This document shows positions 1 to 10,512 of a stretch of 64,000 bases of DNA, one piece after another. The notes beneath the pieces are model-generated. The model saw nothing but the letters and a program-made list of their open reading frames with translations, was not told where the DNA came from and did no database searches. This stretch comes from Diphasiastrum complanatum (Eukaryota; Streptophyta; Lycopodiopsida; Lycopodiales; Lycopodiaceae): assembly GCA_029204225.1 (NCBI GenBank), contig CM055097.1, forward strand, positions 68,504,355-68,568,354, written 5' to 3'. Position 1 is the stretch's first letter; each line of letters begins with the position of its first letter. Both the position numbers and the translations under genes were made by a program.

Positions 1-2577
1 TTGTGTATCTTTCTTCATACAGGTTGTGTACAGCGTTTATTGTGGGTAGTGATTCGTATGAAAAATGAATAGAAATAATGAAGCATGTGTATTGTGATCG
101 CGCTCAGAGGTATTTTATCCCTGGAAAATGATCAATATCCAAACCTGAGTGAGTTTATGCTCAGAAATCATGGCCCACACTCAAACGTGTCCTAAATCCT
201 TGCATTCTTTGTGATTGGACTGCTGCAACAATTTTCTGGATGACTTGACCTGTCTACAGAGTCCTTGTAATGAAGTCAACCTTTTGCAAAAGATATCTGT
301 TAATAGGGAGTTTTATTAAGTTATTCATTGGCTTTTCACAGCTCATCATTCAGAACAGTGCCAGAGAAAATTATTGTTCTTTAGGACTGGAACCCGTCAT
401 ATTTTCTCACAACATGTATTTTGGCTTCCAAATTAACATATTTTTTACCCTGCCTAGGTTTTTCTGAAAATTGACATGGTTGTGTATTATTAATTTATAG
501 TTTCAAGTTTTTTTGGTTAGTCAGAAAATCATGTAGCATTTTGAGGTTGTGCCAGTAAATCATGTATAAAGAAAAGATTCAGTAATATACTTTTAAGTAT
601 TTTGTGAAGTTTTGGTAACGTACTATAAGCTTCCAAGTTACATAGTTTCATTATGCTGTTGCTGCATGCAATTTTATGTTCTGTGTTCTTTTGGATTTCT
701 ATTTTGGAGTCCTAAGTCAGTTTACTGCTTGCTGATGCTGAAGATAGTGTGCTGAGCTTTGCATGTTGATTGGTGTAGTGCCATTTCAGTCACTCCATAT
801 CTTTTACAGAGCTCCTTGCCTTTTTCCTTTAGCCACCAGTTTGAGTGGAATTAAGATACGAGAAATCAAAGGACGTTGAAGCTTCAAGGTTTCTTGGAAG
901 CAGCAATTATGATGAAGCAAATATCTGGGAAGGGGATCAATGAGGCAGGTTGATAACTCTAGTAAACTCTACTAAGGCTAGTGCTGTCAGTTACAACCTT
1001 TGTGGTCCTCCACATTGTCCCTCTCCTGCCATAGGTAGGCTGACACCACAGGCCTGCTATTGATGCCCACTTCCCTCATATTTCCACCAATGTCTGCATT
1101 CTCCTAAAAGATAAGTTGACCTATATCGATGAAGAAAGATGAACTTGCATGTGAAGTTGAGAACAAGGATGGACTCTTATAACCTCCCCTTTTGATGTCA
1201 CCTTTAGCAATTTCATGTTTACAATCCATGTCAATAATGCCCAGCTGCAGAAAACATCTGACCCTTGTGATGACACAGATTCCAATGTATCCAGTCATGT
1301 CTTTCATGTCTATCCATGTTGAAATATCAATGCTTTGCAGTTTTTGTCATGCAAGCATCAAATTGTTGCACCAGTTCATCCAGCCAGTCACCCATATATC
1401 TGAGCTCATCTTTCTTGCTTCCTCCTACGCCAACTTACTATGACAAAGCTAATAACAATTTTTCTTCAGACATTAACGTTACGATTGTGTACCATTAACT
1501 CACTCCAAGTTCTCAACAGGTCAGTCAACCTTGTACTACATCATTTTCATCTTGAAGTCTTGTACCTCCCAAAATAGTATACCTTTTTTTCTCAACTAAG
1601 ATTTGTAGTAGTTCAAATTCAAGCAAGCACTCGGTCAATGATTCGAGTCAACTTCCTGTTCCACGTCAATGAAGTGCTTTTTTTAACTATTTAAGGCATG
1701 CATGGAGGTCCAACAAATCCACCCTTGTAAAATCAAGACGATTCATATTTTCTTTAATTATAGTCTGCCATTTTATAATTGTTGAAACAAATAAATAAAA
1801 AATCAAATTTAATCGACATAAATAAAATTAAATATAAATAATAATAACACAATGACGAGATATATATAACTTTATTTTCTTTCATAAGTCAATAATGTCA
1901 TTTATTTCTATAAGTGGGAGTTGATCGATGAGTGGTGATGTTGTCTATTGTGTTTACGTGTTGTACTTGCACATTATACTTTTGGACAATCACAGTAGCT
2001 AATTCTTCTACATGACCAATTTTTCCACTCATAGGAGGATGCGGCTCGATTGACAAGGAAATGTTAATGCCCTCATCATAAGCAAAATGGAGAGAGATTT
2101 CATTCTCATTCTAATAAATTCTACTAGTCGACGACTATTTAGCTCTACAACAACGACATGTCTGTCCTTTTGAACAACACTTGCGCTTGTCGTATCACTA
2201 CCACTAAATACGTCATGATTTATTAATTCTTGTGGCTTTTGATATGGACAAGGCACATGACCGGTCATGGGATCCTTCAACTTCTTCGGGACAGCTAAAA
2301 AATCAAATTAGTTGCTAAAAGAGGTTTGGCTGCTGGTGTTGTAGTATAGCATCGAGCATTTGCCGTCAAGAGAATAATAACCAATTGTTATATATTCCAA
2401 CTGATTGCATAATCTCGCTCCATGACTATTTTAAACATTTGATTTGTTTTTGAGAACAAAAAAGTTTAACAAATTGATAGAAAAAATAGTTAAAAAATGA
2501 AATATAAAAAAAGAAATCTATGCCAAGCATAGTACATCAAACAGATTAAGGTAAAATTAATGATTATTAATGAAAAT
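1..2577. other. Intergenic DNA, no supported gene
   Basis: AT-rich sequence with only short open frames and no recognisable domain. A polypyrimidine-AG at about 820-832 followed by a short open stretch could be an exon edge, but I cannot confirm it. Positions 1740-1870 are strongly A/T-rich. Nothing else stands out. Confidence 0.5.
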
Positions 2578-3230
2578 TGTCAACTAGTTTTCTACTTTTC
2601 TAGTTAGTTTGGCAATTTGAGCCTAAATGGGGGCAAATTAGCAAATAAACTTCACATGGTTGGTTCACACGTGTGGAATTAGAGTACATGACCATTTTTT
2701 AAGTTGGGCCCAATTTCACTTAGTCATTTAGTCATGTGAAAGTTCATTTTTAGCTTTACTTGGCAATTTTGGCCATTATGACTAGTTTAAGACTAGTTTT
2801 TGGATAAGCTTGCCCAAACTCATCTATTTTGAGGAGAGAGAATCAGCACTCTGTTATAAATAGCATGTAGGTCATGGATAATGTAGAACCTAATAAGTAT
2901 TTCCATTTTGGAAATTTTGGAGTCAAGTCAAGCTCATTATGTGTGGTTGTCTTTTACTTGTGAGTAGAGTACATGTTATAAGCTTGATCTATCTCTATTG
3001 GAGAGTGATAATAAATGATTACTTGTTGTTGTACGGCCTGTTGACAAAGAATTAATTCAGATCTCTTCATGTTTTGAATATCTTTTGATTCTATCAAGTT
3101 ATGTTGTGTAGATCTTGATCAAACTAGAAATTATGTGTAGAATTGTCTACAAATTTGACATTTGTTTTTGTGCATCTTCTATTGTGCCTAGATCTATATT
3201 TAGAATCATTTTGAATCTTAAATTTTCACA
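2578..3230 (+). repeat. Copia LTR, sense, probable 5' LTR
   Basis: The right edge is well defined: TTTTCACA ends at 3230 and is followed at once by TGGCATCAGAGCAGG, the tRNA-iMet type primer-binding site of plant Ty1/copia elements. A TATA box (TATAAATA near 2866) fits an LTR promoter. The left edge (TGTCAACTAG near 2578) is a guess from the TG rule. I could not find the matching 3' LTR. Confidence 0.5.
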
Positions 3231-3247
3231 TGGCATCAGAGCAGGTT
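3231..3247 (+). other. Copia primer-binding site (tRNA-iMet type)
   Basis: TGGCATCAGAGCAGG starts one base after the LTR end. It differs by one base from the common plant copia site TGGTATCAGAGC, which pairs with the 3' end of initiator Met tRNA to prime reverse transcription. Confidence 0.7.
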
Positions 3248-3988
3248 GGAGGCCAAAAATAGTTATTTTTTCAAAAGTATCAATCTAGCATGATTTTTTG
3301 CGATTGTATACATTTTTATTGCTCAAATCTCTTCTAACTTTCTATTGTGGTTGGATCTATGTGATCTCGAGCCATTTACATGTCAATTCTGGTCATCTAT
3401 AGTTTAGAAACAGAGATTTATTTATTTTGTTATGATTAATCAAAACAAGCTTTTTATTTGCTGAAAAATTTGTGTACATTCAAACGTCATTATTGTTTCT
3501 AGTTTCTAAATTGACAATCTCCACTAGTGAGTGAGCTATGCTTCCCATGTGGATGAATCTCCCTAGTGAGTGAGCTATGCTCCCCGTGTGGATGATTTAA
3601 TCTCCTTATTTGGATGACAAATTTCCTTTGTGGATGAGCTTTGCTCCCCTTGGAAGGAAAGTCTCCCTATATGGATAAGCACTAAGATTGTCAATTATTT
3701 TGCATATAGTTTTTTTGTTGATTCAATATGATTGAATGTAATAAGCTCTCCAAATTGTGTGTGAGTCGTCAATTTTCACATCTTAGGTTCAATCTATTTT
3801 GGTTGATCATGTGTTGATCATATGTTGATCAAGATTCATCAAATTCTACATGTAACTTGACTAATTTCAAGAGAGATAGGCTTGCAAGGTTCTAAATCAT
3901 TGTGGTTTCACTATTCCCTCATTTTGGAGAGGATTGTGAGTACTCAGTGCATTAGAACATGTTCAAAGAGGATAATTAATCATTTTGC
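3248..3988 (+). other. Copia leader with short tandem repeats
   Basis: This is the untranslated leader between the primer-binding site and gag. At about 3517-3660 a unit containing AGTGAGTGAGCTATGCT and GTGTGGATGA is repeated twice nearly intact and then in decayed form. Confidence 0.45.
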
Positions 3989-4300
3989 ATGATGGCTACT
4001 AATAGTGGAATCATGTTGAAAAGTAATGATAGGCTCAACTCTACCAATTATTCAACTTGGAAGGTGATGATGGAATCCTTACTTGATTTGAATGAGAAAA
4101 TGGATATTGTTGCAAGTGTGGAAGATAGGCCTTTGGTGTTTCAAAAACACATGTCCCTCTTATTGGTTGCATGCATGTCCACGCTTTGAATGCAACTTCA
4201 TGTGCAACTCATGAATAGCAAAAATTTGTGTCCTTCTCTTTTTGTTGCAAAAATTTGTGTCCTTCTCAACCTACACAGCACACTAACATCATCATTAACA
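3989..4300 (+). pseudogene. Copia gag N-terminus, truncated
   Basis: The frame opens with MATNSG and contains STNYSTWKVMMESLL followed by MDIVASVEDRP. This is the N-terminal signature of the plant Ty1/copia Gag (DUF4219/UBN2 type), where a conserved Trp follows the Y-S/T pair. The frame stops at 4189, and a repeated phrase (AAAAATTTGTGTCCTTCTC, twice between 4220 and 4270) follows. The nucleocapsid knuckle and pol are absent. It sits 758 bases after the primer-binding site, so it belongs to the copia LTR at 2578-3230. Confidence 0.7.
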
Positions 4301-4692
4301 ACAATAATCAAATAAAGAATAACTATTTGCATTCACAAAATCATTTGGTAAATGTTTTTTTTTTATTTATTGTGATCATAACTCTATTAAAACATGCATT
4401 TTTCAATCGACCATGAGGTAAGAAAAGAAAATGACAACCATTATGCCATAGGTTCAAGACAACTAGGATCTAGAAATAACTAATTACCTTGCAATTGCTC
4501 TTAGACAATTAGATTTTTTATTGTTCAAAAAACTTGTGTCAATGCCTTTGCAATGTTCTTGTTTTATTTGGATTGAATGCCTTCAAGGTTTTGATTAAGG
4601 CTTTTGGAAGAGCATCATGTATCATTTGTTAAGGATCAAGAGAGTGATAAGTGCATTGGAAAAATTTTGAAGAGCTGAATCAATCATTGCAA
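4301..4692. other. Decayed copia-derived DNA, no gene
   Basis: Between two gag fragments of the same copia family. It has no open frame of note. It probably includes the leader of the second copy, since both gags are preceded by similar AAGAG..GATAA..CATTTTGCA-type text. Confidence 0.35.
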
Positions 4693-4820
4693 CATGGCCA
4701 CAAATGAAGGCTTTATGTTGGAGAGCAATGATAGGCTTACCTCAAGCAAGTATTCAACTTTTGAAGGTGAGAATGGAGTCTCTACTCGAGATGAATGAGT
4801 TGATGGACATTGTTGTAGGT
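4693..4820 (+). pseudogene. Second copia gag N-terminus, interrupted by element A
   Basis: It begins MATNEGFMLESNDRL and is clearly a sibling of the gag at 3989. One extra base near 4753 shifts the frame (ACTTTTGAAG where the other copy has ACTTGGAAG). After the shift it reads RMESLLEMNELMDIVVG. The sequence breaks at 4820, where the LTR of element A begins, and resumes at 25693 with VEERPQAPK. The sibling copy has VEDRP at that point. The two halves join through the 5-bp duplicate TAGGT. Confidence 0.75.
4816..4820. repeat. Target-site duplication of element A (left)
   Basis: TAGGT lies directly before the TG of the 5' LTR and recurs at 25688-25692 directly after the CA of the 3' LTR. Five bases is the usual duplication size for LTR retrotransposons. 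Confidence 0.85.
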
Positions 4821-5272
4821 TGTTGGGGTTATTCCCAACACAATGCGAGCAAATAAATAAATTCAGTAATAAATGTGTTGCGAGGGCATGGCTTCCTGCA
4901 CGTATACAGCAAGGCGAATGTAAATAGAGATAATAGACTTGGGCCCTTTGTAATTAAAATAAAACTTGAGGCCCAAAGTCAAGTTAGAACTTAGAGTTTA
5001 CTTTTTTAGAGTTGGGTCCAATTTTGGACTCACATGAATCTTGTGATTTCTAATGTACTTTTTGTGGACCCTTGGATCAAGTTGGGTCCAAGATGAATGG
5101 ATAGGATCAATGTGAATATTAGCCAATAGGATTTTGGCAAGGGCCTTCCCCATTTATAAAGAGGCATCACTTGTACTCTATTTGCATGCTTAATGAGAAG
5201 GAGGAAACTCTACCAATTTTGGAAGAGAAGCATCCTCACAACTAACCTCCACTCCCACTCTCCCTTTCTCTC

Positions 5273-5366
<94 letters not shown>

Positions 5367-5447
5367 ATAGTTGGGTGCCTATCCTAGCGTTCTAACCCTT
5401 GTTGACAGGCGAGAGGGCTACTACGACACGAGATCTTCGACCCTACA
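4821..5447 (+). repeat. Element A 5' LTR (Ty3-type)
   Basis: It starts TGTTGGGG and ends CCCTACA. It matches the copy at 24789-25687 along its length by eye, with scattered mostly C/T and G/A differences. A CCAAT box (about 5122) and a TATA box (TTTATAAA, 5153-5160) mark the U3 promoter. The R/U5 part holds a (CT)n run of about 87 bases (5276-5362). Relative to the 3' copy it lacks two blocks of roughly 100 bases, one on each side of the CT run. Confidence 0.85.
5276..5362. repeat. (CT)n microsatellite inside LTR A
   Basis: An almost pure CT dinucleotide run preceded by degenerate C/T-rich sequence. The same place in the 3' LTR carries a longer run (25358-25491), so the microsatellite was present in the element before or soon after insertion. 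Confidence 0.95.
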
Positions 5448-5448
5448 G

Positions 5449-5466
5449 TGGCGTCGTTGCCGAGGA
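5449..5466 (+). other. Element A primer-binding site (tRNA-Asp type)
   Basis: TGGCGTCGTTGCCGAGGA lies one base after the LTR. It resembles TGGCGCCGTTGCCGGGGA, the site complementary to the tRNA-Asp 3' end that many plant Ty3 (Tat/Athila-side) elements use. Confidence 0.75.
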
Positions 5467-5972
5467 TATGTTCTCACTAACTAGTATAGCTGTATTTTAG
5501 CTATTTCTTGCTTTTTAGAGTAGTTTTAGGTGGATTTTGGGATGAGAAGAGTTAGTTTTCTGTATTTTCTTGTGTTTGGACAACTCCTAGCTAGCGGAGG
5601 TGTGAGAGGGTAGAAGAGGCCCTGAATTTCCTTTCAGGGCTTGACATCCAAACCAAAACCTGAAAAAAAACCCAAAAAACACACCAATCTACATTTTGGA
5701 GGGAAAAAGAGCCAAATTTTGATGGGGCAAGGGAGATAGAAGAACGTGAACAGAGAAGAGAGCATGAATATTGCAAAATAGCTCTCCTGTTACAATCAGT
5801 TTCTAGATGCAAAAACAGTCTAATAGAAAGCTTATACTAAATATAATCATAGCTTTAAGTGTTCTAATTGCCCAACTGGATCTTAAAAATTAATTCATAC
5901 TCACAAAAACGAGAGTACAGTCCACCGAAGAGATCAGAAATGGTTTGTGTGTGTTATTACTAGAAAATGGAT
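5467..5972 (+). other. Element A leader, no gene
   Basis: Untranslated leader between the primer-binding site and gag. It has no convincing ORF. Somewhere after about 5830 it gives way to an inserted antisense copia fragment. Confidence 0.5.
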
Positions 5973-6840
5973 TCAATGTGAAGTTTGGTTCTGAAATAGA
6001 TGAAACCTTTCTACAGTCCCGTTTTGTTGAGGTGAATAGGAAGTGGTAAACTGTCTTCTAATGCCATGTTCAGCCATGTAGTCAGACATCTCATTAGAGA
6101 GGTATTCGTCGCCACCATCAGTTCGAAGTGCCTTCACTTTTGTAGACGTTTGTGTCTCAACCATGGCCTTGAATCTCTTGAAGCATTCAAAGGCCTCAGA
6201 TTTGTGCTAATGAACATGATTGTAGACCATCTACAATAATCATCTATGAAAGTGATAAAATAGATTGCATATCCTAAGGACGGAGTTGGCATCGGACCAC
6301 AGAGATCACTATGTACAAGATCCATTACATGCTTTGTTTTGATGGAATGTGATTTGGGAAACTTGTTTCTAGAGTGTTTGCCATAGACGTATGATTCACA
6401 AAAGAAAGATTTCCTATCTAATGAAAAAGAGAAATACAATCCATCAACTAAGTTATTACAATGCATATAGGAAAGTGATCTTGTATTCACGTGTCCAAAT
6501 CGACTATGCCACAGAATAGTTTTATCGTTTACATTTTCATGAGAGATGCTAGCTAATGCAACTGAATTAGAGAGTTCGTAAAGATTTCCGACTCTAGTGC
6601 ATGCAGTCATAGTAGTATCTTCCTCCAATATTGTACACTGCTCAGATGAGAAAGTAATAGTGTAGCCCTCATCAGTTATCTTAGAGACTAATAACAGGTT
6701 CTTTGATAGCTGAGGAACGCGAAGGACGTTGGGAACACAAATGGATAGATCGTTGTTGAATGTGATCTTGATTGTCCCTTTGCCTTTAATAAGTAGCACT
6801 GCTATCTAGGTACCATCTATCACAATTTTCATTGTTGTTG
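5973..6840 (-). pseudogene. Antisense copia pre-integrase/integrase fragment
   Basis: On the minus strand it shows the GAG-pre-integrase signature (WHSRFGHVN, then a Cys that fits the HHCC zinc site) and the start of the integrase core (HVMDLVHSDLCGPM, FITFIDDYCRW). After a frameshift near 6150-6180 it reads LRTDGGDEYLSNEM and FTTSYSPQQNGTVERF. The DDE triad is therefore visible as D in HSDLCGP, D in RTDGG and E in GTVER. Both ends are truncated and there are no LTRs. It lies in the leader of element A against A's direction, so it arrived as a separate insertion or rearrangement. Confidence 0.8.
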
Positions 6841-6854
6841 CTGTAAGCCATCGG

Positions 6855-8300
6855 ATGAATTTGAGATCTGGACAATCAGTAGCAAGAAGGACAACAAATC
6901 AGGCACCACACTTTCCTAGAATAGCAGTTGCGCAACAAGAGGCAGAACCGAAACCAGTGCCAATGGATCCAATGGATCAACCCGTACTTGTCGCTCCCTT
7001 GCAAGCAGTCCGGAGGGCACCTCGGATGGAAATACCAAAATATGATGGATCATCAAATCTCATCCACTTCCTCCAGATCTACGAGCAAGCTTGTGAAATC
7101 TACGACAATCGAACACCTGCAGAGAAGTTGATGTTGTTTCCCGTGTCACTAGTAGCTATGGCTCAAGATTAGTTTTTCAACTTGTCAGAGGAAGAAAGAT
7201 CCACCTGGGAAGTGGTTAAAGCGGCTTTCATCATGCGCTTTAAACCAAGAAAGTTCCTAGAAGACCCGTTTCTCCTGCTCAACAAAGTCAAGATGAGAAA
7301 AAGAGAAAGGATCAAGGACTATATTGAGTGGGTCAAATATCTACGATCCGAATGTAGTGTAGCCTTAACTCCCGATCATGCGGTGATCATGTGGTTCCTT
7401 GCGGGGTTACCACGTAGCATCAGAAGAGAACTCTGACGGGAGTAGTACGCTACTTTGCAAGAAGCTATGGAGGATGTCATCAGGGAAGAGGATGAGAGAT
7501 CAGACGACGAATATCCAACCACCCATACTCCTACTCCTTCGATAGCATCAACATCATCAAACACTTCCACTCTGTCCACAGAACTGTTGTTGGAACAAAT
7601 GACAAAACTACACAAACAACAAATGGAGCAACTTACGGCATAGTTCGATCAGAAACTGAAAGCCTTGCAAGGAACTGTAACAACAACTTCCAATCCATTG
7701 GAATAGAACCAGCTGCAGTATCCCCGTCGAGAGAATGTATGGTGTCCAGTCTACACCCAGAACCATACAGCAAATGAGTGTCCAGTCCTAAAGCAAAATC
7801 TGAGACTGACACAAAGTTTTTGCCATCTGTGCAATGCAACATCGCATGAGATGGGCTTTTGCCCATTTAACCCTCGGATTGTCCAACAGAAGAGGAGTCC
7901 TTATCAGACTTCTTATCCATATCATCAAGGGGCACCAAATGCGGCACCGAGGTATGGCACGCTGAATAATCAACAGTGCATGGCCTTACCTGCACCACCA
8001 GGGCCAGCTAATCAACACGTAGCCCACGTAAACTTGACAGCAGCAGAACCAGAGATGCCAATACCACCTCATCCTAAGCAGCAGCAATGGTATGGGCCGA
8101 ATGAACCATATATGGATCCTATCATAAATGAATATTATGCGGCCTATGCAACTCAAACTCAGCGTCAGGGCGGAAGAAATTATGGCTGCTACGGATGCGG
8201 TGAAGGACACAGAATTGTTGAATGTCCTTACAAGGGACAATATACATCCTTCTACCAGGAATGCGGTTATGGATACTGCTTCAAGAACTATCCATAAAGA
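6855..8300 (+). pseudogene. Element A gag with four zinc knuckles
   Basis: Gag polyprotein of the Ty3 element. It starts MNLRSGQS, a common start in Tat/Athila-side Gags. The capsid (retrotrans_gag) region includes IPKYDGSS, WEVVKAAFIMRF and MWFLAGLPRSIRREL. Four CCHC-type knuckles follow in one frame. Number 1 at 7743-7781 has its second Cys changed to Tyr. Number 2 at 7821-7862 is a canonical CX2CX4HX4C (CHLC..H..C). Number 3 at 8187-8225 is CYGCGEGHRIVEC with CX2CX3HX4C spacing. Number 4 at about 8250-8293 has lost Cys and His residues. In-frame stops (for example at 7170, 7434 and 7642) show it is dead. The related antisense copies at 16 kb and 22 kb keep the same arrangement. Confidence 0.8.
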
Positions 8301-8962
8301 CCCGGGACCAGCGCACCATTGAACTTCATTGCGATACAACTAGTATCAATTCCAGCGGGAATGCCATTGGAAAAGCAACATTTCCATGCCAATGTGTTAG
8401 CCATCATGCGAGCACAGAAGAGGAAGGCAGTGGCTCCCTCACCACCACCATCAGTCACTAATGACTAACCCTCAACTTCATCACCATATCCGAATGTGAG
8501 GGAAGAAGGAAGGCAATATCAGAAGATACGCCATTGGGTGCAAAAAGTGCAAGAGGAGGAAAAAGCTCAGGCGAGAGACATACCTACAGAACCTCATATT
8601 GCTGAAGAACCAGTACCACAAGCGGGCTCGCCATTATGTACTGATCAGAACGATCGGTTACACGATCACGAACCACCATTCCACATGGTGGAGTCCGAGG
8701 AATCGTGCACTGAAGTGCTCATCAGCTTGCTAGCAAGCCGTGTTAGTTTATCCCTCAAAGAATTACTGCGGATTGTGCCACAAGATAAGGGCCTTTTGGT
8801 TGAATGGGCCAAAACATAAATGGAACCGGTAGCGCCAGAGCCCATATATTGTGCAGGCTACGATGAGACAAGTAACGTCCTCCACATTGGGACAGCGTGG
8901 AAGAGTGAGGAACACAACATCACACTGCCAATCAAACACAAGAGATTCGAGGACGAGGCACA
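8301..8962 (+). pseudogene. Element A Gag-protease linker
   Basis: Continuation of the polyprotein between the last knuckle and the protease. Recognisable phrases shared with the antisense copy at 21782-22210 include RQYQKIRHWVQKVQEEE (RQWIKHLQEEEE in the copy), DQNDRLHDHEPPF and YCAGYDETSNVLHIGTAW. I know of no domain here. The block is conserved between the two families despite stops, so it was probably a real part of the protein. Confidence 0.6.
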
Positions 8963-9334
8963 ATGGTAGATGGAGGATCAAGTGTCAATTTGATCTCCAC
9001 TACTTTGTATCAAAAGTGGGGTTTACAGGGATTGAAGCCAGCAAAATTTGCCATCAAGCTAGTGGATCAATCATGTGTAAAACCAAAGGGTGTAGTTGTT
9101 GATATCCCTATGAAAATAGCAGGCATGAAGTTTGTGCTCACCTTTGTAGTAATGGACATACCAGAGTCTCCATCTGCATACTGTGTTTTACTAGGAAGGC
9201 CATGGTTGAGGACTGCGCAAGTAGTTCACAACTGGGGTACGGGAAAACTCACCTTTGAGAATAGAGAATGGGCTGTAAAGGTCGATCCAACCACATGGGC
9301 GGTGAAACCTATTGCACCCAAGGCTGATGACTGA
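8963..9334 (+). pseudogene. Element A aspartic protease
   Basis: Retropepsin-like protease that would cut the Gag-Pol polyprotein. The active-site stretch reads VDGGSSVNLIS, the D-G-G variant common in plant Tat-side elements. It ends with the flap-distal signature VLLGRPWLRTAQVVHNW, followed by TGKLTFENREWAVKVDPTTWAVKP. The same block appears antisense at 21423-21785. The frame is open for 123 residues. Confidence 0.8.
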
Positions 9335-9953
9335 TCATCCACGGCAGATCATACGATTGATCGCCCAAGGGAAGCCAAGGGTGATCACTACAATTCAAAG
9401 ACAGATGTTGTGATATGGACAAATGCATTAGTAACGATTGACTACCAAGCTTGTCAATATGTATCGGATCCTAAACCCAGCGCATCTTCACCCAAGTGTT
9501 ACACCATGGACACACCAATTACACTTGGGGTGAATATGATCAACGTAGCATGGTTGTTAGCGAAATCTATTGAGAACCCAGTGGATGACGATCTAGTTCC
9601 TTGGTAACATGCTTTGACTTATAGCAAGGAGATTGAGCTGACAGATGGGCAGGTCCTACAGCACATGGACCCAGATCGCTATGGAATCAAAAGAGTACCA
9701 GCTCAACCGCCACAAAAGTCTGTTGTGGCAAAAGTTTCAAAGATAGATCCACCAAAGACACCTGCGAACAAGAAGAACCAGTTGAAAGAACGCTACAACC
9801 AGGTGATCCGATGGAGTGATCTACCTGAAGAAGCTATAGCTATAGTGCTTGGAATTATAGTGATCTGAAGGGCATCCCACCAACAGTAGTCCAACACACC
9901 ATACCCTTGGTGGATGGAGTAGTCCCCAAGGTGATCGTCATTACCGTTGCAAC
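9335..9953 (+). pseudogene. Element A protease-RT connector
   Basis: Polyprotein linker with several stops. LTDGQVLQHMDPDRYGIKRVP is matched by LTDEQILHHMDPTRFGVHNVP in the sense family-B copy at 27618-27806, so the stretch is conserved between families. Before the RT core it reads GIPPTVVQHTIPL. Confidence 0.6.
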
Positions 9954-10512
9954 TTGAACTACATGGAGCTGATCAAGCAAGAGTTTCAGAAGCTGTTAGA
10001 CACTGATTTCATTCATGAAATTGAGCACACTGAGTGGGTATCACCTATAGTTATAGTACCCAAGAAGAACGGCAAAATGCGGATATGTGTGAATCTGAAA
10101 GCACTAAATGCAGTCACCAAAAAGGACCATTTTTCTTTACATTTACAAAAAGTGTCCTTGATAGAGTAGCAGGAGCAAAAGCCTACAGTTTTCTTGATGG
10201 CTTCAGCGGTTACAATCAGGTGAAGATAGCACCACAAGATCAACACAAGACAGTGTTCGCCACTGAATGGGGGACTTATGCCTACAAAGTGATGCCATTT
10301 GGTCTTTGCAATGCCCCAAGCACCTTCCAACGAGTTATGCAGGTGACATTCAAGGAGTATTTGCAGAAATTTTTGGAGATTTTCTTGGACGATCTGTGCG
10401 TGCATGGACCTAATGCAGAGCACCTATCTAACCTAGAGAAAGTACTACAAAAATGTCATGAATTCCAGATCTCCTTGAACCCAAAAGAATGTCAATATTG
10501 GATTACACATGG
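9954..10512 (+). pseudogene. Element A reverse transcriptase, first part
   Basis: Reverse transcriptase core. It contains EWVSPIVIVPKKNGKMRICVNLKALN and, after a frameshift near 10150, AYSFLDGFSGYNQVKIAP, TVFATEWGTYAYKVMPFGLCNAPSTFQRVM and EIFLDDLCVHG. The last is the catalytic box, with FLDD where most elements have YxDD. The domain is cut at 10512 by a solo LTR and resumes at 11728 with THGLILGHIVSRHGIATD. Confidence 0.85.
10508..10512. repeat. Target-site duplication of the solo LTR (left)
   Basis: CATGG precedes the TG at 10513 and recurs at 11728-11732 after the final CA of the insert. Confidence 0.85.

Noticed and set aside
270-2280. Short open frames on both strands in the first 2.3 kb as genes
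   Set aside because: None has a recognisable motif, a credible splice context or unusual length for AT-rich DNA.
5581-5830. Minus-strand frame at 5591-5812 as a gene
   Set aside because: It lies in the untranslated leader of element A and shows no known motif.
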